Below, in pieces: positions 47,577 to 56,664 of a stretch of 64,000 bases of DNA. This DNA is from Alcaligenaceae bacterium (GTDB taxonomy: Bacteria > Pseudomonadota > Gammaproteobacteria > Burkholderiales > Burkholderiaceae_B), in the NCBI GenBank assembly GCA_013416455.1, contig JACCES010000004.1:310001-374000 (forward strand), given 5' to 3'. Below the pieces are notes generated by a model that ran no database searches, was not told where the DNA came from, and saw only the letters and a list, made by a program, of their open reading frames with translations. Position numbers and translations under genes: made by a program. Positions within the stretch are counted from its first letter, which is position 1, and every line of letters starts with the position of its first letter.

Positions 47577-48545
47577 ATGGCTGTATTCACCCCCGTCAGC
47601 AATGACGACGCCCGCGAACTGCTGCAGCGCTACGAGCTGGGCGAACTGGTTTCCCTGCGCGGCATCACCGCGGGCATCGAAAACACGAATTATTTCCTGA
47701 ACACCACGCGCGGTGAATTCGTCCTGACGATATTCGAAGTCCTCACGGCCGAACAGCTTCCCTTCTACATCGAGCTCATGGCGCACCTGGCGGAGCGCGG
47801 CGTACCGGTGCCGCACCCCCAGCCCATGCACGACGGCAAGCGCCTGACGCGGATGCACGGCAAGCCCTGCGCCATCGTCACCCGGCTCTCGGGCGGTTAT
47901 GAACCCGACCCCGGTCCCGGGCACTGTGCGCTGGCTGGCGCAACACTGGCGCGCATGCATCTGGCCGCCGCCGACTTTCCCATCAGGCAGCCCAATCTGC
48001 GCGGCCTCGCCTGGTGGCGGCAGACGGCGCCGCAAGTTCTGCCCTTCCTCGACGCCGCTCAGGCCGAAATGCTGCACAGCGCACTGCAAGAGCAAACCGC
48101 CTTTACAGCCACGCCCACCTATGCGGCGCTGCCCAGCGGGCCCGCTCATTGCGACCTCTTCCGCGACAACGTGCTGTTCGACGGCACCTACGAAGCGCCG
48201 CGCATGGGCGGTTTCATCGATTTCTATTTTGCCGGTTGCGATACCTGGCTGTTCGATGTGGCCGTAAGCGTGAACGACTGGTGCATCGAGCGCGAGACCG
48301 GCGCCTTCATCGAGAACCGCCTGCTGGCCTGGCTGGATGCCTACGCCGCGCTGCGGCCGTTCACACCAGAGGAAAAGGAAGCATGGCCGGTATTGCTACG
48401 GGCGGGCGCATTGCGATTCTGGATTTCCCGGCTGTATGACTTCTTTCTGCCTCGGCCGGCCCAAACGCTCAAACCACACGACCCGCGCCATTTCGAGCGC
48501 ATTCTGCATCTGCGTCGGCAAGTCGCCGCACCCAGGCTGCCCTGA
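47577..48545 (+). CDS. thrB: Homoserine kinase (aminoglycoside-phosphotransferase fold)
   Basis: A 322-residue kinase of threonine synthesis with the APH-type fold, not GHMP. Marks are ITAGIENTNYFLNTTRGEFVL (nucleotide loop), the catalytic HCDLFRDNVLFDG and GFIDFYFAGCDTWLFDVAV. The start follows AAGGAAAG. The gene lies 12 nt before a BPSS1780-type gene, an order frequent in Burkholderiales. Confidence 0.93.
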   Translation: MAVFTPVSNDDARELLQRYELGELVSLRGITAGIENTNYFLNTTRGEFVLTIFEVLTAEQLPFYIELMAHLAERGVPVPHPQPMHDGKRLTRMHGKPCAIVTRLSGGYEPDPGPGHCALAGATLARMHLAAADFPIRQPNLRGLAWWRQTAPQVLPFLDAAQAEMLHSALQEQTAFTATPTYAALPSGPAHCDLFRDNVLFDGTYEAPRMGGFIDFYFAGCDTWLFDVAVSVNDWCIERETGAFIENRLLAWLDAYAALRPFTPEEKEAWPVLLRAGALRFWISRLYDFFLPRPAQTLKPHDPRHFERILHLRRQVAAPRLP

Positions 48546-48557
48546 TCATCGACCGCC

Positions 48558-49313
48558 ATGCAAGCAGCCATTCTTCCCGTCAATGCCGGTTGGTTCTGGA
48601 TCTTCGAAGGCTACCGGATCTGTCGCCGCCAGCCCCTGGCCATGTTCTTCTGGAGCATGACGCTGGGCGTGCTCATCACTTTCAGCTATCTGGTGCCGCT
48701 GTTCGGCCAGATGGCGCTCATCATTGCCACCCCCAGCCTGACATTCATGACGCTGTCGGCCTGCAGGCGCATCAGCTCAGGGGAATCCATGCAACTGGGC
48801 ATGTGGTCGCAGCCGCTGCGCGATGCCACCACCCGCAAGCGCCTGTTCGTGCTGGGCCTGGCCTACCTGGCATGCTGCATCGCCGCCGGGCTGATCGCCA
48901 CACTGCCCTTCCTGAACAGCCTGACCGCCGCCATCGAAGGCCAGGGCCAGATCGACGAGATGGCCTTGCTGCAGGCCATGCAGGCACCGCTGATCACCTT
49001 CGCGGTGCTCTACGTGCTGACTTCCATGCTGTTCTGGCACGCCCCCGCATTGATCGGCTGGCATGGCGTGCCCATGGGCCAGGCGCTGTTCTTCTCGATG
49101 GTCGCGTGCTGGCGCAACAAATGGGCCTTCCTGCTCTATGGCCTGAGCTGGGCGGCCATCTTCATCGGCGTGCAGCTGCTGGGGGCCATGCTCTCGGCAC
49201 TGGGCATTTCAGGCGGTGTCATGCAGCTGCTGATGACGCCGGTCAACATCGCCGTGGCCGCGGTCCTGTATGCCAGCTTCTACCCCGCCTACGTCAGCGT
49301 GTTCAGGTCCTGA
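48558..49313 (+). CDS. BPSS1780 family membrane protein
   Basis: A 251-residue protein with six predicted helices, beginning MQAAILPVNAGWFWIFEGYRIC and including PLAMFFWSMTLGVLITFSYLVPLFGQM and WAAIFIGVQLLGAMLSALGI. The family is named after a Burkholderia pseudomallei gene and is commonly found behind thrB. Function unknown. Its 3' end converges with the enoyl-CoA hydratase gene, 11 bp away. Confidence 0.85.
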   Translation: MQAAILPVNAGWFWIFEGYRICRRQPLAMFFWSMTLGVLITFSYLVPLFGQMALIIATPSLTFMTLSACRRISSGESMQLGMWSQPLRDATTRKRLFVLGLAYLACCIAAGLIATLPFLNSLTAAIEGQGQIDEMALLQAMQAPLITFAVLYVLTSMLFWHAPALIGWHGVPMGQALFFSMVACWRNKWAFLLYGLSWAAIFIGVQLLGAMLSALGISGGVMQLLMTPVNIAVAAVLYASFYPAYVSVFRS

Positions 49314-49324
49314 GCGGCTGAGCG

Positions 49325-50140
49325 CTACGCCTTCCGGCCCACGGCCGCGAACTCGGGGCGGCGCTTCCGCAGAAAGGCATCCGCGCCTTCCTTGAACTCG
49401 GCGCCCGCCGCGCCTTCAAGGAAGGCCCGCCGCTCCGCTTCGAGCTGAGTAGGAAGATCATGCAGAGCCGCCGAGCGCAGCAGAGCCTTGCTGCGGCCGA
49501 AGGCATGGACGGCGCCATCGGCCAGGCGAGCGGCCAGTTCCCGGCTGCGCGCGTCCAGTTCGCCGGCCGGCACCACCCAGTTCACCAGCCCAAGGGACAG
49601 CGCCTGGCCAGCATCGACGGTTTCGGACAGCAGGGTGAGTTCCATGGCTTTGCGCAAACCCACCACCCGGACCAGATGCCATGAGCCGGACGCATCGGGA
49701 TTGGCGCCGATCTTGGTATAAGCCATCTGGAAACGGACGTCGTCGGCGGCCATGGCCAGATCGGCCGCCAGAGCGATGCTCATGCCGGCGCCCGCGACGG
49801 CCCCGTGCAGGCATGCCAGTACCGGAATCGGCAGCTCGGCCATCCGCGCCAGGCCGTCATGCAGGGGCGTAATGATGCGGTCAGCGACGCCGGACGGGTC
49901 GGCCGCCATCTGGGCGACATCCCCGCCGGCCATGAAAGCCCGGCCTTCGCCGCGCAGTACGAGTACACGGACGGACGGATCGGCAGCCACCTTGCCGATG
50001 GCATCGCGAAAGGCCTCGGCCATGCCGATATCGACCGCATTCAGCGCCCCGGGCCGGTTGAACACGACGTGCGCAACCGGCCCGTCGGTGAGGTGGATCA
50101 GGGGCGCGGCGCCTTCTGCGCCAATACGGTCGATACTCAT
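49325..50140 (-). CDS. Enoyl-CoA hydratase/isomerase
   Basis: A 271-residue crotonase. The oxyanion-hole segment FMAGGDVAQMA and the LHGAVAGAGMSIALAADLAMAADDVRFQ active-site stretch are present, with KIGANPDASGSWHLVRVVG after. The second catalytic acid position is replaced by aspartate/serine (NPDASGS), as in several PaaG-like members, so isomerase or hydratase activity is not settled. It stands alone. Confidence 0.87.
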   Translation of the reverse strand: MSIDRIGAEGAAPLIHLTDGPVAHVVFNRPGALNAVDIGMAEAFRDAIGKVAADPSVRVLVLRGEGRAFMAGGDVAQMAADPSGVADRIITPLHDGLARMAELPIPVLACLHGAVAGAGMSIALAADLAMAADDVRFQMAYTKIGANPDASGSWHLVRVVGLRKAMELTLLSETVDAGQALSLGLVNWVVPAGELDARSRELAARLADGAVHAFGRSKALLRSAALHDLPTQLEAERRAFLEGAAGAEFKEGADAFLRKRRPEFAAVGRKA

Positions 50141-50250
50141 TCATGCTCCTAATGATTCGTTTCTGGATTCGTGCCAGCGTACCACGGCGAGCCCACCGTC
50201 CGGCGCACGGGAAAGCACCGGTGGAGCGCCATGATCGGCCGGAGGGCCGC

Positions 50251-50613
50251 TTATCCCGACGCCATGGCATATATACCGGCGGTACGCAGCCCAATATGGA
50301 CGCGATCGAGGTAATCAGGGTGCCGCCGGCAATAGCCGGCGGACAGCTCCACCACCATGCGGGCGCCCGCCGCGCCCGCCACCCTATACGGCGGCAAGCT
50401 GTGGACACAGCGGCATTCGCCGCCCCGCGCATCGAGAAACACCACGTCCAAGGCTTGCCTGAGAAAGAAAGTATGGACCGCCCGGCAAGGCACCAGAACC
50501 AGCCCTTCGTCGGGCGCCAGCGTGCCGATCGCATGGACCCCCGGCAGCCGGAGCCGGAAGCTGTCCGCCACCCGCAGGCGCAGGGCGGTCGTCGTCGCCG
50601 CCATTCCGTTCAT
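50251..50613 (-). CDS. DUF192 family protein at the end of the tad operon
   Basis: A 120-residue protein with the DUF192 pattern: PDEGLVLVPCRAVHTFFLRQ, ALDVVFLDARGG, SLPPYRVAGAAGARMVVELSAGYC. The family is short, often secreted, and of unknown function. It has no obvious signal peptide here. The start overlaps the tadC stop (ATGA), so it is translated with the pilus genes; a second ATG lies 9 nt downstream. A link to pilus assembly is an inference from this overlap. Confidence 0.8.
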   Translation of the reverse strand: MNGMAATTTALRLRVADSFRLRLPGVHAIGTLAPDEGLVLVPCRAVHTFFLRQALDVVFLDARGGECRCVHSLPPYRVAGAAGARMVVELSAGYCRRHPDYLDRVHIGLRTAGIYAMASG

Positions 50614-51482
50614 TCCGACAGGACCAGGAACTTCATTGCAATGGGAAAGGCAATGATGAGGAAGGAACAGGGAAAAATGCAGAAGATGAGCGGAAACATG
50701 AGTTTCACCGGTGCTTCCAGCGCCAGCTTCTCGGCCCGCAGGAAGCGTTCGCTGCGCCGTTGATCGGCCTGGGCGCGCAGGACGGGCCCCAGGCTCATGC
50801 CGGACGAATCCGCCTGGGCAATGGCGGCCACGAAATGATGCAGAGCCGGCAGGTCGCAGCGTTCCGCCCAATGGCTCAAGGCCTGCTGGCGGGCAACGCC
50901 CGCGCGGATGTCCGACAGGGTGTGCCGCAGCTCGTCTCTCAGCGGACCGGCGGGGCCGTTGCGCGCAGCCTGCCGCAAGGCGCCGTGAAGATTCAAGCCG
51001 GCCTCGACACAAAGAGTGGTCATGTCGAGCAGGAAGGGAAATTCCCGCGCCATGCGCAGCTTGCGCCGCCGCACCCGTTCCCTCAGCCGCTGCACCGGCC
51101 AGGTTGCCAGCAGGACTGCCGACACCGTGGCGCATGCCAGCACCGAGGCTGCCGAAACACTGGACCGAAGGACCAACACACTGGCACCGGCGGCAAGCAT
51201 GGCCAGGATGCACTGCAGCGCGCAGAGATGGTGGGCGGTCCAGGGCGGGCCGGTGTCCGCCCGATACAGCAGCTGTTCCAGGCTCTGTCGCAGCCGCCAG
51301 GACATGAAAGGCCGGCAGACCGGCGCCAGTACGTCCACCCATGGCCACAACATTCTGATGAACAGCGGCAGCATGTGCCCGGCCGACGCCGATGCCTGAG
51401 CCAGCGGCCTGCCCAGCCACCAGGATGCCAGATACAAGGAGACGGCCGCCAGGGCCATGCTGGACCAGAGCCATATGTTCAT
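50610..51482 (-). CDS. tadC: Tad pilus platform protein TadC
   Basis: A 290-residue type II secretion F-family protein with an N-terminal helix, a cytoplasmic helical domain (LDMTTLCVEAGLNLHGALRQAARN, about residue 155) and two C-terminal helices (MFPLIFCIFPCSFLIIAFPI). It forms the inner-membrane platform with TadB, and it follows the tadB stop by 49 nt. Confidence 0.9.
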   Translation of the reverse strand: MNIWLWSSMALAAVSLYLASWWLGRPLAQASASAGHMLPLFIRMLWPWVDVLAPVCRPFMSWRLRQSLEQLLYRADTGPPWTAHHLCALQCILAMLAAGASVLVLRSSVSAASVLACATVSAVLLATWPVQRLRERVRRRKLRMAREFPFLLDMTTLCVEAGLNLHGALRQAARNGPAGPLRDELRHTLSDIRAGVARQQALSHWAERCDLPALHHFVAAIAQADSSGMSLGPVLRAQADQRRSERFLRAEKLALEAPVKLMFPLIFCIFPCSFLIIAFPIAMKFLVLSE

Positions 51483-51531
51483 GCAAGCTCCCTTTTCCTT
51501 TTCTGTAGTCGGCGGGCCGCGTGAACAGGCC

Positions 51532-52380
51532 CTATACCTCGATATCGACGATGCGCCGCACTATGTAAATGCCCACGCCCTCCAGTACCGCCACCAGCAG
51601 CATTACGACCCACCCGGGAGCGCTCTGCCACAGCTGTCGCATGGTTTCGGGATCGAGCGCATGGAGAGCCAGCGCCAGCACGACGGGCAGCGCGGCCATG
51701 ATCCAGGCTTGCATCCGGCCCTGCGACGTCAGGGCCCGTATCCGGCCGAGCAGATGCAGACGGGTGCGGAGCGTCAGCGATATGCGCTCCAGCGTTGCGG
51801 CCAGGCTGCCGCCGGTCTGTTCGGCCACCTTGATGGCCGCCACGACCAGACCGACCGACTCGGTGGGCACGCGGCCATGCAGGGCATCCAGTGCATCGTT
51901 GAACGCCAGCCCCATGCGTTGCTGCTGCAGCAACAGCCCGAATTCCTGCGCCAGCGGCCGCCCCGCATGCCGCACGACCTGCCGCAGCCCGGGCTGCAGG
52001 CCCGAACCCGAGCGCAGCGCGCCCGCCAGGGCAAGCAGGAAATCAGGCAATTGGTCATCGATACGGCGATGCCGGCGCCCGCGGGCCCATGCCATGATCC
52101 TGCGGGGAAGCGCCAATGCCAGGCCGGCGGCAAGGCCCGCCGCCAGAGGATGAGCCCCAACCGCCAAAAAGAGGGAAGCTACCGTGGCGGCGGCGAGCAG
52201 ATTCACGCCCCAAAGCTGCTCCGGATCGAGGAAAAGGAAGAAATCCGCCAGCTCATGCACGGTTTCATGCTGGAAGGTGGCCCGATAGCGCAGGTATTCC
52301 CGCTGCAGCCACCGCAGCGTCATCCAGGCCATGATGGTGGCCAGGGTGCCGGACGCAAGCATCAGTATCAGAACTGCCAT
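51532..52380 (-). CDS. tadB: Tad pilus platform protein TadB
   Basis: A 282-residue F-family membrane protein: N-terminal helices (VLILMLASGTLATIMAWMTL; NLLAAATVASLFLAVGAHPL), then the GspF domain (IDDQLPDFLLALAGALRSGSGLQPGL) and C-terminal helices. The start at 52380 overlaps cpaF by 13 nt. It works with TadC. Confidence 0.9.
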   Translation of the reverse strand: MAVLILMLASGTLATIMAWMTLRWLQREYLRYRATFQHETVHELADFFLFLDPEQLWGVNLLAAATVASLFLAVGAHPLAAGLAAGLALALPRRIMAWARGRRHRRIDDQLPDFLLALAGALRSGSGLQPGLRQVVRHAGRPLAQEFGLLLQQQRMGLAFNDALDALHGRVPTESVGLVVAAIKVAEQTGGSLAATLERISLTLRTRLHLLGRIRALTSQGRMQAWIMAALPVVLALALHALDPETMRQLWQSAPGWVVMLLVAVLEGVGIYIVRRIVDIEV

Positions 52381-54227
52381 TCCCGTACCTCTCCGTTCCT
52401 GTGCAGGGAAGTAACCTGGGTCAACCATTCCAGCGGCACCGGATCATCGTCGCCATGAAAGCATTCGGGCCGCACTCCACAGCCCTCGAAACGTGGTTCG
52501 CCGTCATGTCGGTAGCGGAACAATTCCTGCGTCTGTATGCGTCCCGCTTCCATGCCGGTGATTTCCACAATGCTCACGATCAGGCGGCGGCCGTCGGACA
52601 GGCGGGCCTGCTGAACGATGAGATCGACCGCCGATGCGACATGCTCGCGTATCGCCGCCAGAGGCAGGTCCATGCCCGCCATGAGGATCATGGTTTCCAG
52701 CCGCGCCAGGGCATCGCGCGGCGTATTCGCGTGCAGCGTCGTCAGGGACCCTTCATGGCCCGTATTCATTGCCGACAACATGTCGAAAGCCTCCGCGCCC
52801 CGGCACTCGCCGACGATGATGCGGTCGGGCCGCATACGCAATGCATTGCGCACCAGATCACGGATTTCCACCCTGCCCTTGCCTTCCGCGTTCGCGGGCC
52901 GGGATTCCATCGAGATCAGATGCGCGTGATTCAGACGCAGTTCCGCGGCATCTTCGATGGTGATGATGCGCTCGCCCGCCGGGATGCAGTTCGACAGCAC
53001 GTTCAGCAGCGTGGTCTTGCCCGAGCCTGTGCCGCCCGATACGATCAGGCTTTTGCGGGTCTTGACGCAGGCGGCCAGAAAGGCCGCCATGTGGCGATCC
53101 AGGCTCCCGGCATCCATGAGGTCCCCCATTTCCAGGCGCCGTTCCGGGAACTTGCGGATGGTCAGGCAGGCGCCGCGCAGGGCAATGGGCGGAATCACGG
53201 CATTGACGCGCGAACCATCCCTCAGGCGGGCATCCACCATGGGCGAGCTTTCATCGACGCGGCGGCCCAAGGGCGCAACGATGCGGTCGATGATGGCCAC
53301 GACGGCCTGCTCGCTGCTGAAGCCGGACTCATGGCGGACCAGGCGCCCATGCCTTTCGATGTAGATTTCCTCGTGCGAATTCACCATGATCTCGCTTACG
53401 CCCCGATCGGCCAGCAAAGGTTCCAGCGGGCCGAGCCCGACCGCTTCATCGACCACCTGCCGCAGCATGTCGGCGCGCTCGATGTGCGCGGGCAGCTGCC
53501 GGTCGTCCTCCAGAATGACGGAAAGCACACCGGCGGCTTCGGCGCGCAGCGCCTCATCGCTCAATGCCAGGATGTCGCGCCGGCGCAGATCCAGCGCCTC
53601 CAGCAGGGCCGTGTGCAGACGCCGGCGATGATGCAGGAAAACGTCCGCCGCAATGTCCCGCGCCTGCTCGTCCCCGGAATCGGTGGAATTCCCCGCTGGC
53701 GCGGTCGCCAGAACCGCCGGGCCGGAATGGGAGGGAGGATCCGCCGAAGCATCCGCGCCAGCCACCGCGCCGGTGGCAGCGCCCGTACCGGCACCCGAGG
53801 CATCGGTTGCGGTGCCGTCATCGGCGCTTGAGTCCGGGGGGACTTCCCCCGCCCGCATGCCCGCCGCCACGGCGCCGGTGGATGGCAGGTTGCCGGCAAG
53901 CGCCGCGCGGTCGGTGGCCGACGGCCGCAATAGATGAATGCAGCACGGCCCGATGATGATTTCATCCCCGAGCGACAGGGGGCCATGATGAGTGACGCGG
54001 CGGCCATTCACGAAGGTACCGGCAAGGCTGCCCAGATCCTCGAGGAAGAGCACGCCCGCCCTGGCCACGATGCGGGCGTGCCGCCTGGCGACGCGCCAGG
54101 ACTTCAGGGTGAGACCGCAACCCTGCTCACGGCCGATGATGAGCGGCAGGACGAAGACACGGTATTCCCTGCGGCCATCTTCGTATGCCAGTTCGAGTTC
54201 CAGCATGCCTTGCTCCGTTGTGCTCAT
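52368..54227 (-). CDS. cpaF: FHA-domain fusion of CpaF/TadA secretion ATPase
   Basis: A 619-residue protein. Residues about 20-95 are an FHA domain (PLIIGREQGCGLTLKSWRVARRHARI, LEDLGSLAGTFVNGRRV), which binds phosphothreonine. A low-complexity Gly/Ala/Ser linker (about 110-185) follows. The rest is the CpaF ATPase with Walker A VSGGTGSGKTTLLN, Walker B MRPDRIIVGECRGAEA and the histidine box LTTLHANTPRDALARLE. It powers Flp pilus assembly. The FHA part suggests control by serine/threonine phosphorylation. It overlaps cpaC (ATGA) and tadB. Confidence 0.92.
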   Translation of the reverse strand: MSTTEQGMLELELAYEDGRREYRVFVLPLIIGREQGCGLTLKSWRVARRHARIVARAGVLFLEDLGSLAGTFVNGRRVTHHGPLSLGDEIIIGPCCIHLLRPSATDRAALAGNLPSTGAVAAGMRAGEVPPDSSADDGTATDASGAGTGAATGAVAGADASADPPSHSGPAVLATAPAGNSTDSGDEQARDIAADVFLHHRRRLHTALLEALDLRRRDILALSDEALRAEAAGVLSVILEDDRQLPAHIERADMLRQVVDEAVGLGPLEPLLADRGVSEIMVNSHEEIYIERHGRLVRHESGFSSEQAVVAIIDRIVAPLGRRVDESSPMVDARLRDGSRVNAVIPPIALRGACLTIRKFPERRLEMGDLMDAGSLDRHMAAFLAACVKTRKSLIVSGGTGSGKTTLLNVLSNCIPAGERIITIEDAAELRLNHAHLISMESRPANAEGKGRVEIRDLVRNALRMRPDRIIVGECRGAEAFDMLSAMNTGHEGSLTTLHANTPRDALARLETMILMAGMDLPLAAIREHVASAVDLIVQQARLSDGRRLIVSIVEITGMEAGRIQTQELFRYRHDGEPRFEGCGVRPECFHGDDDPVPLEWLTQVTSLHRNGEVREWQF

Positions 54228-55639
54228 TCGATGTCTCCATCCGGCGGGCCGGCCCGGCCGGGATCAGGGCGCCGACCCGTATTCCACTGCCCGCCGGCGC
54301 CCGCCCAGGGAACCCAGGCTTCGTTCACGGGCGCCAGCAGCCCGGGCTGAGCCGGCCGCTCGCGGATGGGCACGTTCAGCAGGGGCGGATGAGGGAATCC
54401 CCCGCGCATCAGTTCCCCGCCCTGCTTCACCCTGCGCTCGACGTCGGGGTGTTCGGCCGACACGACGACAGGCGTCACGAACACCGCAAGCTCTGTGTCG
54501 TTGTGCTGCTTCTTGGTCGAACGGAACAGAGCGCCCAGCAAAGGCAGCCTGCCCAGGCCCGGCACGGCGTCGACGCTGCGCGCGTCCTCGCGCGACAGGA
54601 AGCCGGCCAGAACCAGTGTCTGCCCGGAACGCACATTGAATTCCGTGGAGGCGCGCCGGGTCTTCAGGGCCGGCCCGTTTTCCACCGAAAGCGCATGATC
54701 GACAGAGCTGACTTCCACTTCTATGCGGGAACGGACGATCCCGCTGCGTTCGATGCGCGGCGTGATTTTGAGCGATACGCCGTAAGGCTTGAAGGCGGTA
54801 TTGGTGGACCCATTGGCATCCGTGGTCGAGTACGGCACTTCTCCCCCCGCCAGGAATTCGGCGGTTGAACCGCTGCGGGCAAGCAGTTGGGGCTGGGCCA
54901 GCACCATGGCATGGCCCTGCTGCGTGAGTGCGCTCAGCTGAGCCGACCAGAGTGCGCTGGCGCCCAGGTAGCCTGCGGCCACGCCCATCGGGAACAAGGT
55001 CGGCACGACGTTCTCGCCCGGCCTGTCGGCAAGGCGGCGGCTGCCGCCGTCCCAGGCCATGGCGGCATTCAGGCCGCCCGCCGCCGGCGATTGCCAGCGG
55101 ACACCCAGTTCCCGGACAAGAAAGCGTGGCATTTCCAGCACCTGAACGTCGAGCAGCACCATGTTGTCCCAGCCGACCTGGCCGGTGAAATTCAGCAACT
55201 GCGGATAGCGCCGCGCCAGCTCTTCCAGCCGCAACAGGTCTTCGTCGGACAGGCCATCGCCTTCGACCAGCAGCTTGTCGCCCACGGAGGTCACCCTGAC
55301 CCCCGGAATGCGCTCGAGTACATCGCGGAGTTCCTGCTCGATCCTGCGCGCGCCTTCGGGGGCCACATCGACGTCGTAGCGCTGCCGCCCACCGTCGGCA
55401 GACCATATCTGCAGGACGCTGGACCCTGCATTGCGCGCAAATACGATCACTTCCTTTTCTTCGGTCGTGACCGCATTGAGCACATGGCCGTCCCCCACCG
55501 CGACCCGCGCCACATCCGGAACGGCGATCACCCGGACTTCCCCGACCTGCATGCGCAACAGCTTGTCGGCCCGGGCCGCTGCCGGAGCCAGAAGCGCCAG
55601 CAGTGCGAGCCAGTGCAATATATGACCGGAGCGCCTCAT
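54224..55639 (-). CDS. cpaC: Tad pilus secretin CpaC/RcpA
   Basis: A 471-residue outer-membrane secretin with a signal peptide (LALLALLAPAAARA), a pilus-assembly N-domain (LRMQVGEVRVIAVPDVARVAVGDG) and the secretin domain (LQPQ-like LAQPQLLARSGSTAEFLAGGEVPY, GLKITPRIE-like GVSLKITPRIERSG, VPGLGRLPLLGALF). It forms the outer-membrane pore for the Flp pilus. It lies 4 nt after cpaB and overlaps cpaF. Confidence 0.92.
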   Translation of the reverse strand: MRRSGHILHWLALLALLAPAAARADKLLRMQVGEVRVIAVPDVARVAVGDGHVLNAVTTEEKEVIVFARNAGSSVLQIWSADGGRQRYDVDVAPEGARRIEQELRDVLERIPGVRVTSVGDKLLVEGDGLSDEDLLRLEELARRYPQLLNFTGQVGWDNMVLLDVQVLEMPRFLVRELGVRWQSPAAGGLNAAMAWDGGSRRLADRPGENVVPTLFPMGVAAGYLGASALWSAQLSALTQQGHAMVLAQPQLLARSGSTAEFLAGGEVPYSTTDANGSTNTAFKPYGVSLKITPRIERSGIVRSRIEVEVSSVDHALSVENGPALKTRRASTEFNVRSGQTLVLAGFLSREDARSVDAVPGLGRLPLLGALFRSTKKQHNDTELAVFVTPVVVSAEHPDVERRVKQGGELMRGGFPHPPLLNVPIRERPAQPGLLAPVNEAWVPWAGAGGQWNTGRRPDPGRAGPPDGDIE

Positions 55640-55643
55640 GGCC

Positions 55644-56663
55644 TTATTCCATCTCCGCCGGCGGCTCGGCCGCCGTGATCAGCCCGGTGACATGGTCGAT
55701 TTCAGCGGACGAGGCATCGGCCGGCAGGGAAGCAAGCGCATGCTGCGGCAGCCAGGCGCTGACCAGTTTCTGCACCTGCGGCAGGTCGAAGACGCCGCCG
55801 GGATTGCGGGCCGCGGGCGTGTCGGGCGCAAGCTTCGGGACGTTGCGCACGCTGCGGTTTCCGTACAGCACCGGTGCCCGCGAAGAAGGCTGCCTGGGTG
55901 GCTGATTGGCCACCCCGAGCAGAGTGGCCAGGTCGCCGCGCACGGCCTTGGTGCTGGAACGGTCGTCGCCGGGATGCCGCAATATCGCCGTGATGGTGCC
56001 GCTCTGGCGGGCGGCCACCAGCTTCACCGCATCTTCCGGAGAGGTATCGAGCGTCACGGTGGAAAAGCCTTGCCCGGGCTGGCCCGCCGCCGACTGTGTC
56101 TGGGCGCCCGTCGCAAGCACCAGCACCCCTTGCAGCAAGGGCGCCGTGATGCGCCTGCGCTGATATTCGAAAGATACGTAAAGGTCGATGAGATCGCCGG
56201 GTTCCAGCAGCCCGGACACTGAATTGATGGCATCCACCGGCATGGTGACGGCCCGGCGGCCGTCGCCGAGATGGCTGGAGAAAGCGGCCCGCTCCGAAAC
56301 CCGGCCGTGCACAGGCAGGACCAGGTCGCCCGCCCGCAAGGAGCTGCGCAGAATCATGCCCGCGAGACGCGCATGGTGGGCGGCGTCGACACTGTCACTG
56401 GGCACCAGCCCGGCTGGAAAAGAGCGGCTGGCCAGATGCTCGGCACTGATGCGCGTCCCCGCCGGCAGATCGTGGGCGGCGACGACCCGCGCAACGACAG
56501 GTGTTCTCGCATCGGCTTCGAGCCGTTCCACATGAGTCTGGATGTGCTGCCGGGCCGACCAGGCCGCCGCCAGCCCCGCCACCGCCGCGGCGGCCAGGAC
56601 CACGGCGGAACGGTTCAGCTTCAGGCGGCTTCCGGCCAGAAAGAGGAAACGCACAGGCCGCAT
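55644..56663 (-). CDS. cpaB: Flp pilus assembly protein CpaB/RcpC
   Basis: A 339-residue protein with an N-terminal membrane segment (AVVLAAAAVAGLAAAWSAR), a SAF domain (VVAAHDLPAGTRISAEHLASRSFPAGLVP), and the RcpC continuation (AVTMPVDAINSVSGLLEPGDLIDLYVSF). It is periplasmic and helps secretin function and pilin export. It starts 1 nt after the stop of the upstream unknown gene. Confidence 0.88.
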   Translation of the reverse strand: MRPVRFLFLAGSRLKLNRSAVVLAAAAVAGLAAAWSARQHIQTHVERLEADARTPVVARVVAAHDLPAGTRISAEHLASRSFPAGLVPSDSVDAAHHARLAGMILRSSLRAGDLVLPVHGRVSERAAFSSHLGDGRRAVTMPVDAINSVSGLLEPGDLIDLYVSFEYQRRRITAPLLQGVLVLATGAQTQSAAGQPGQGFSTVTLDTSPEDAVKLVAARQSGTITAILRHPGDDRSSTKAVRGDLATLLGVANQPPRQPSSRAPVLYGNRSVRNVPKLAPDTPAARNPGGVFDLPQVQKLVSAWLPQHALASLPADASSAEIDHVTGLITAAEPPAEME

Positions 56664-56664
56664 T

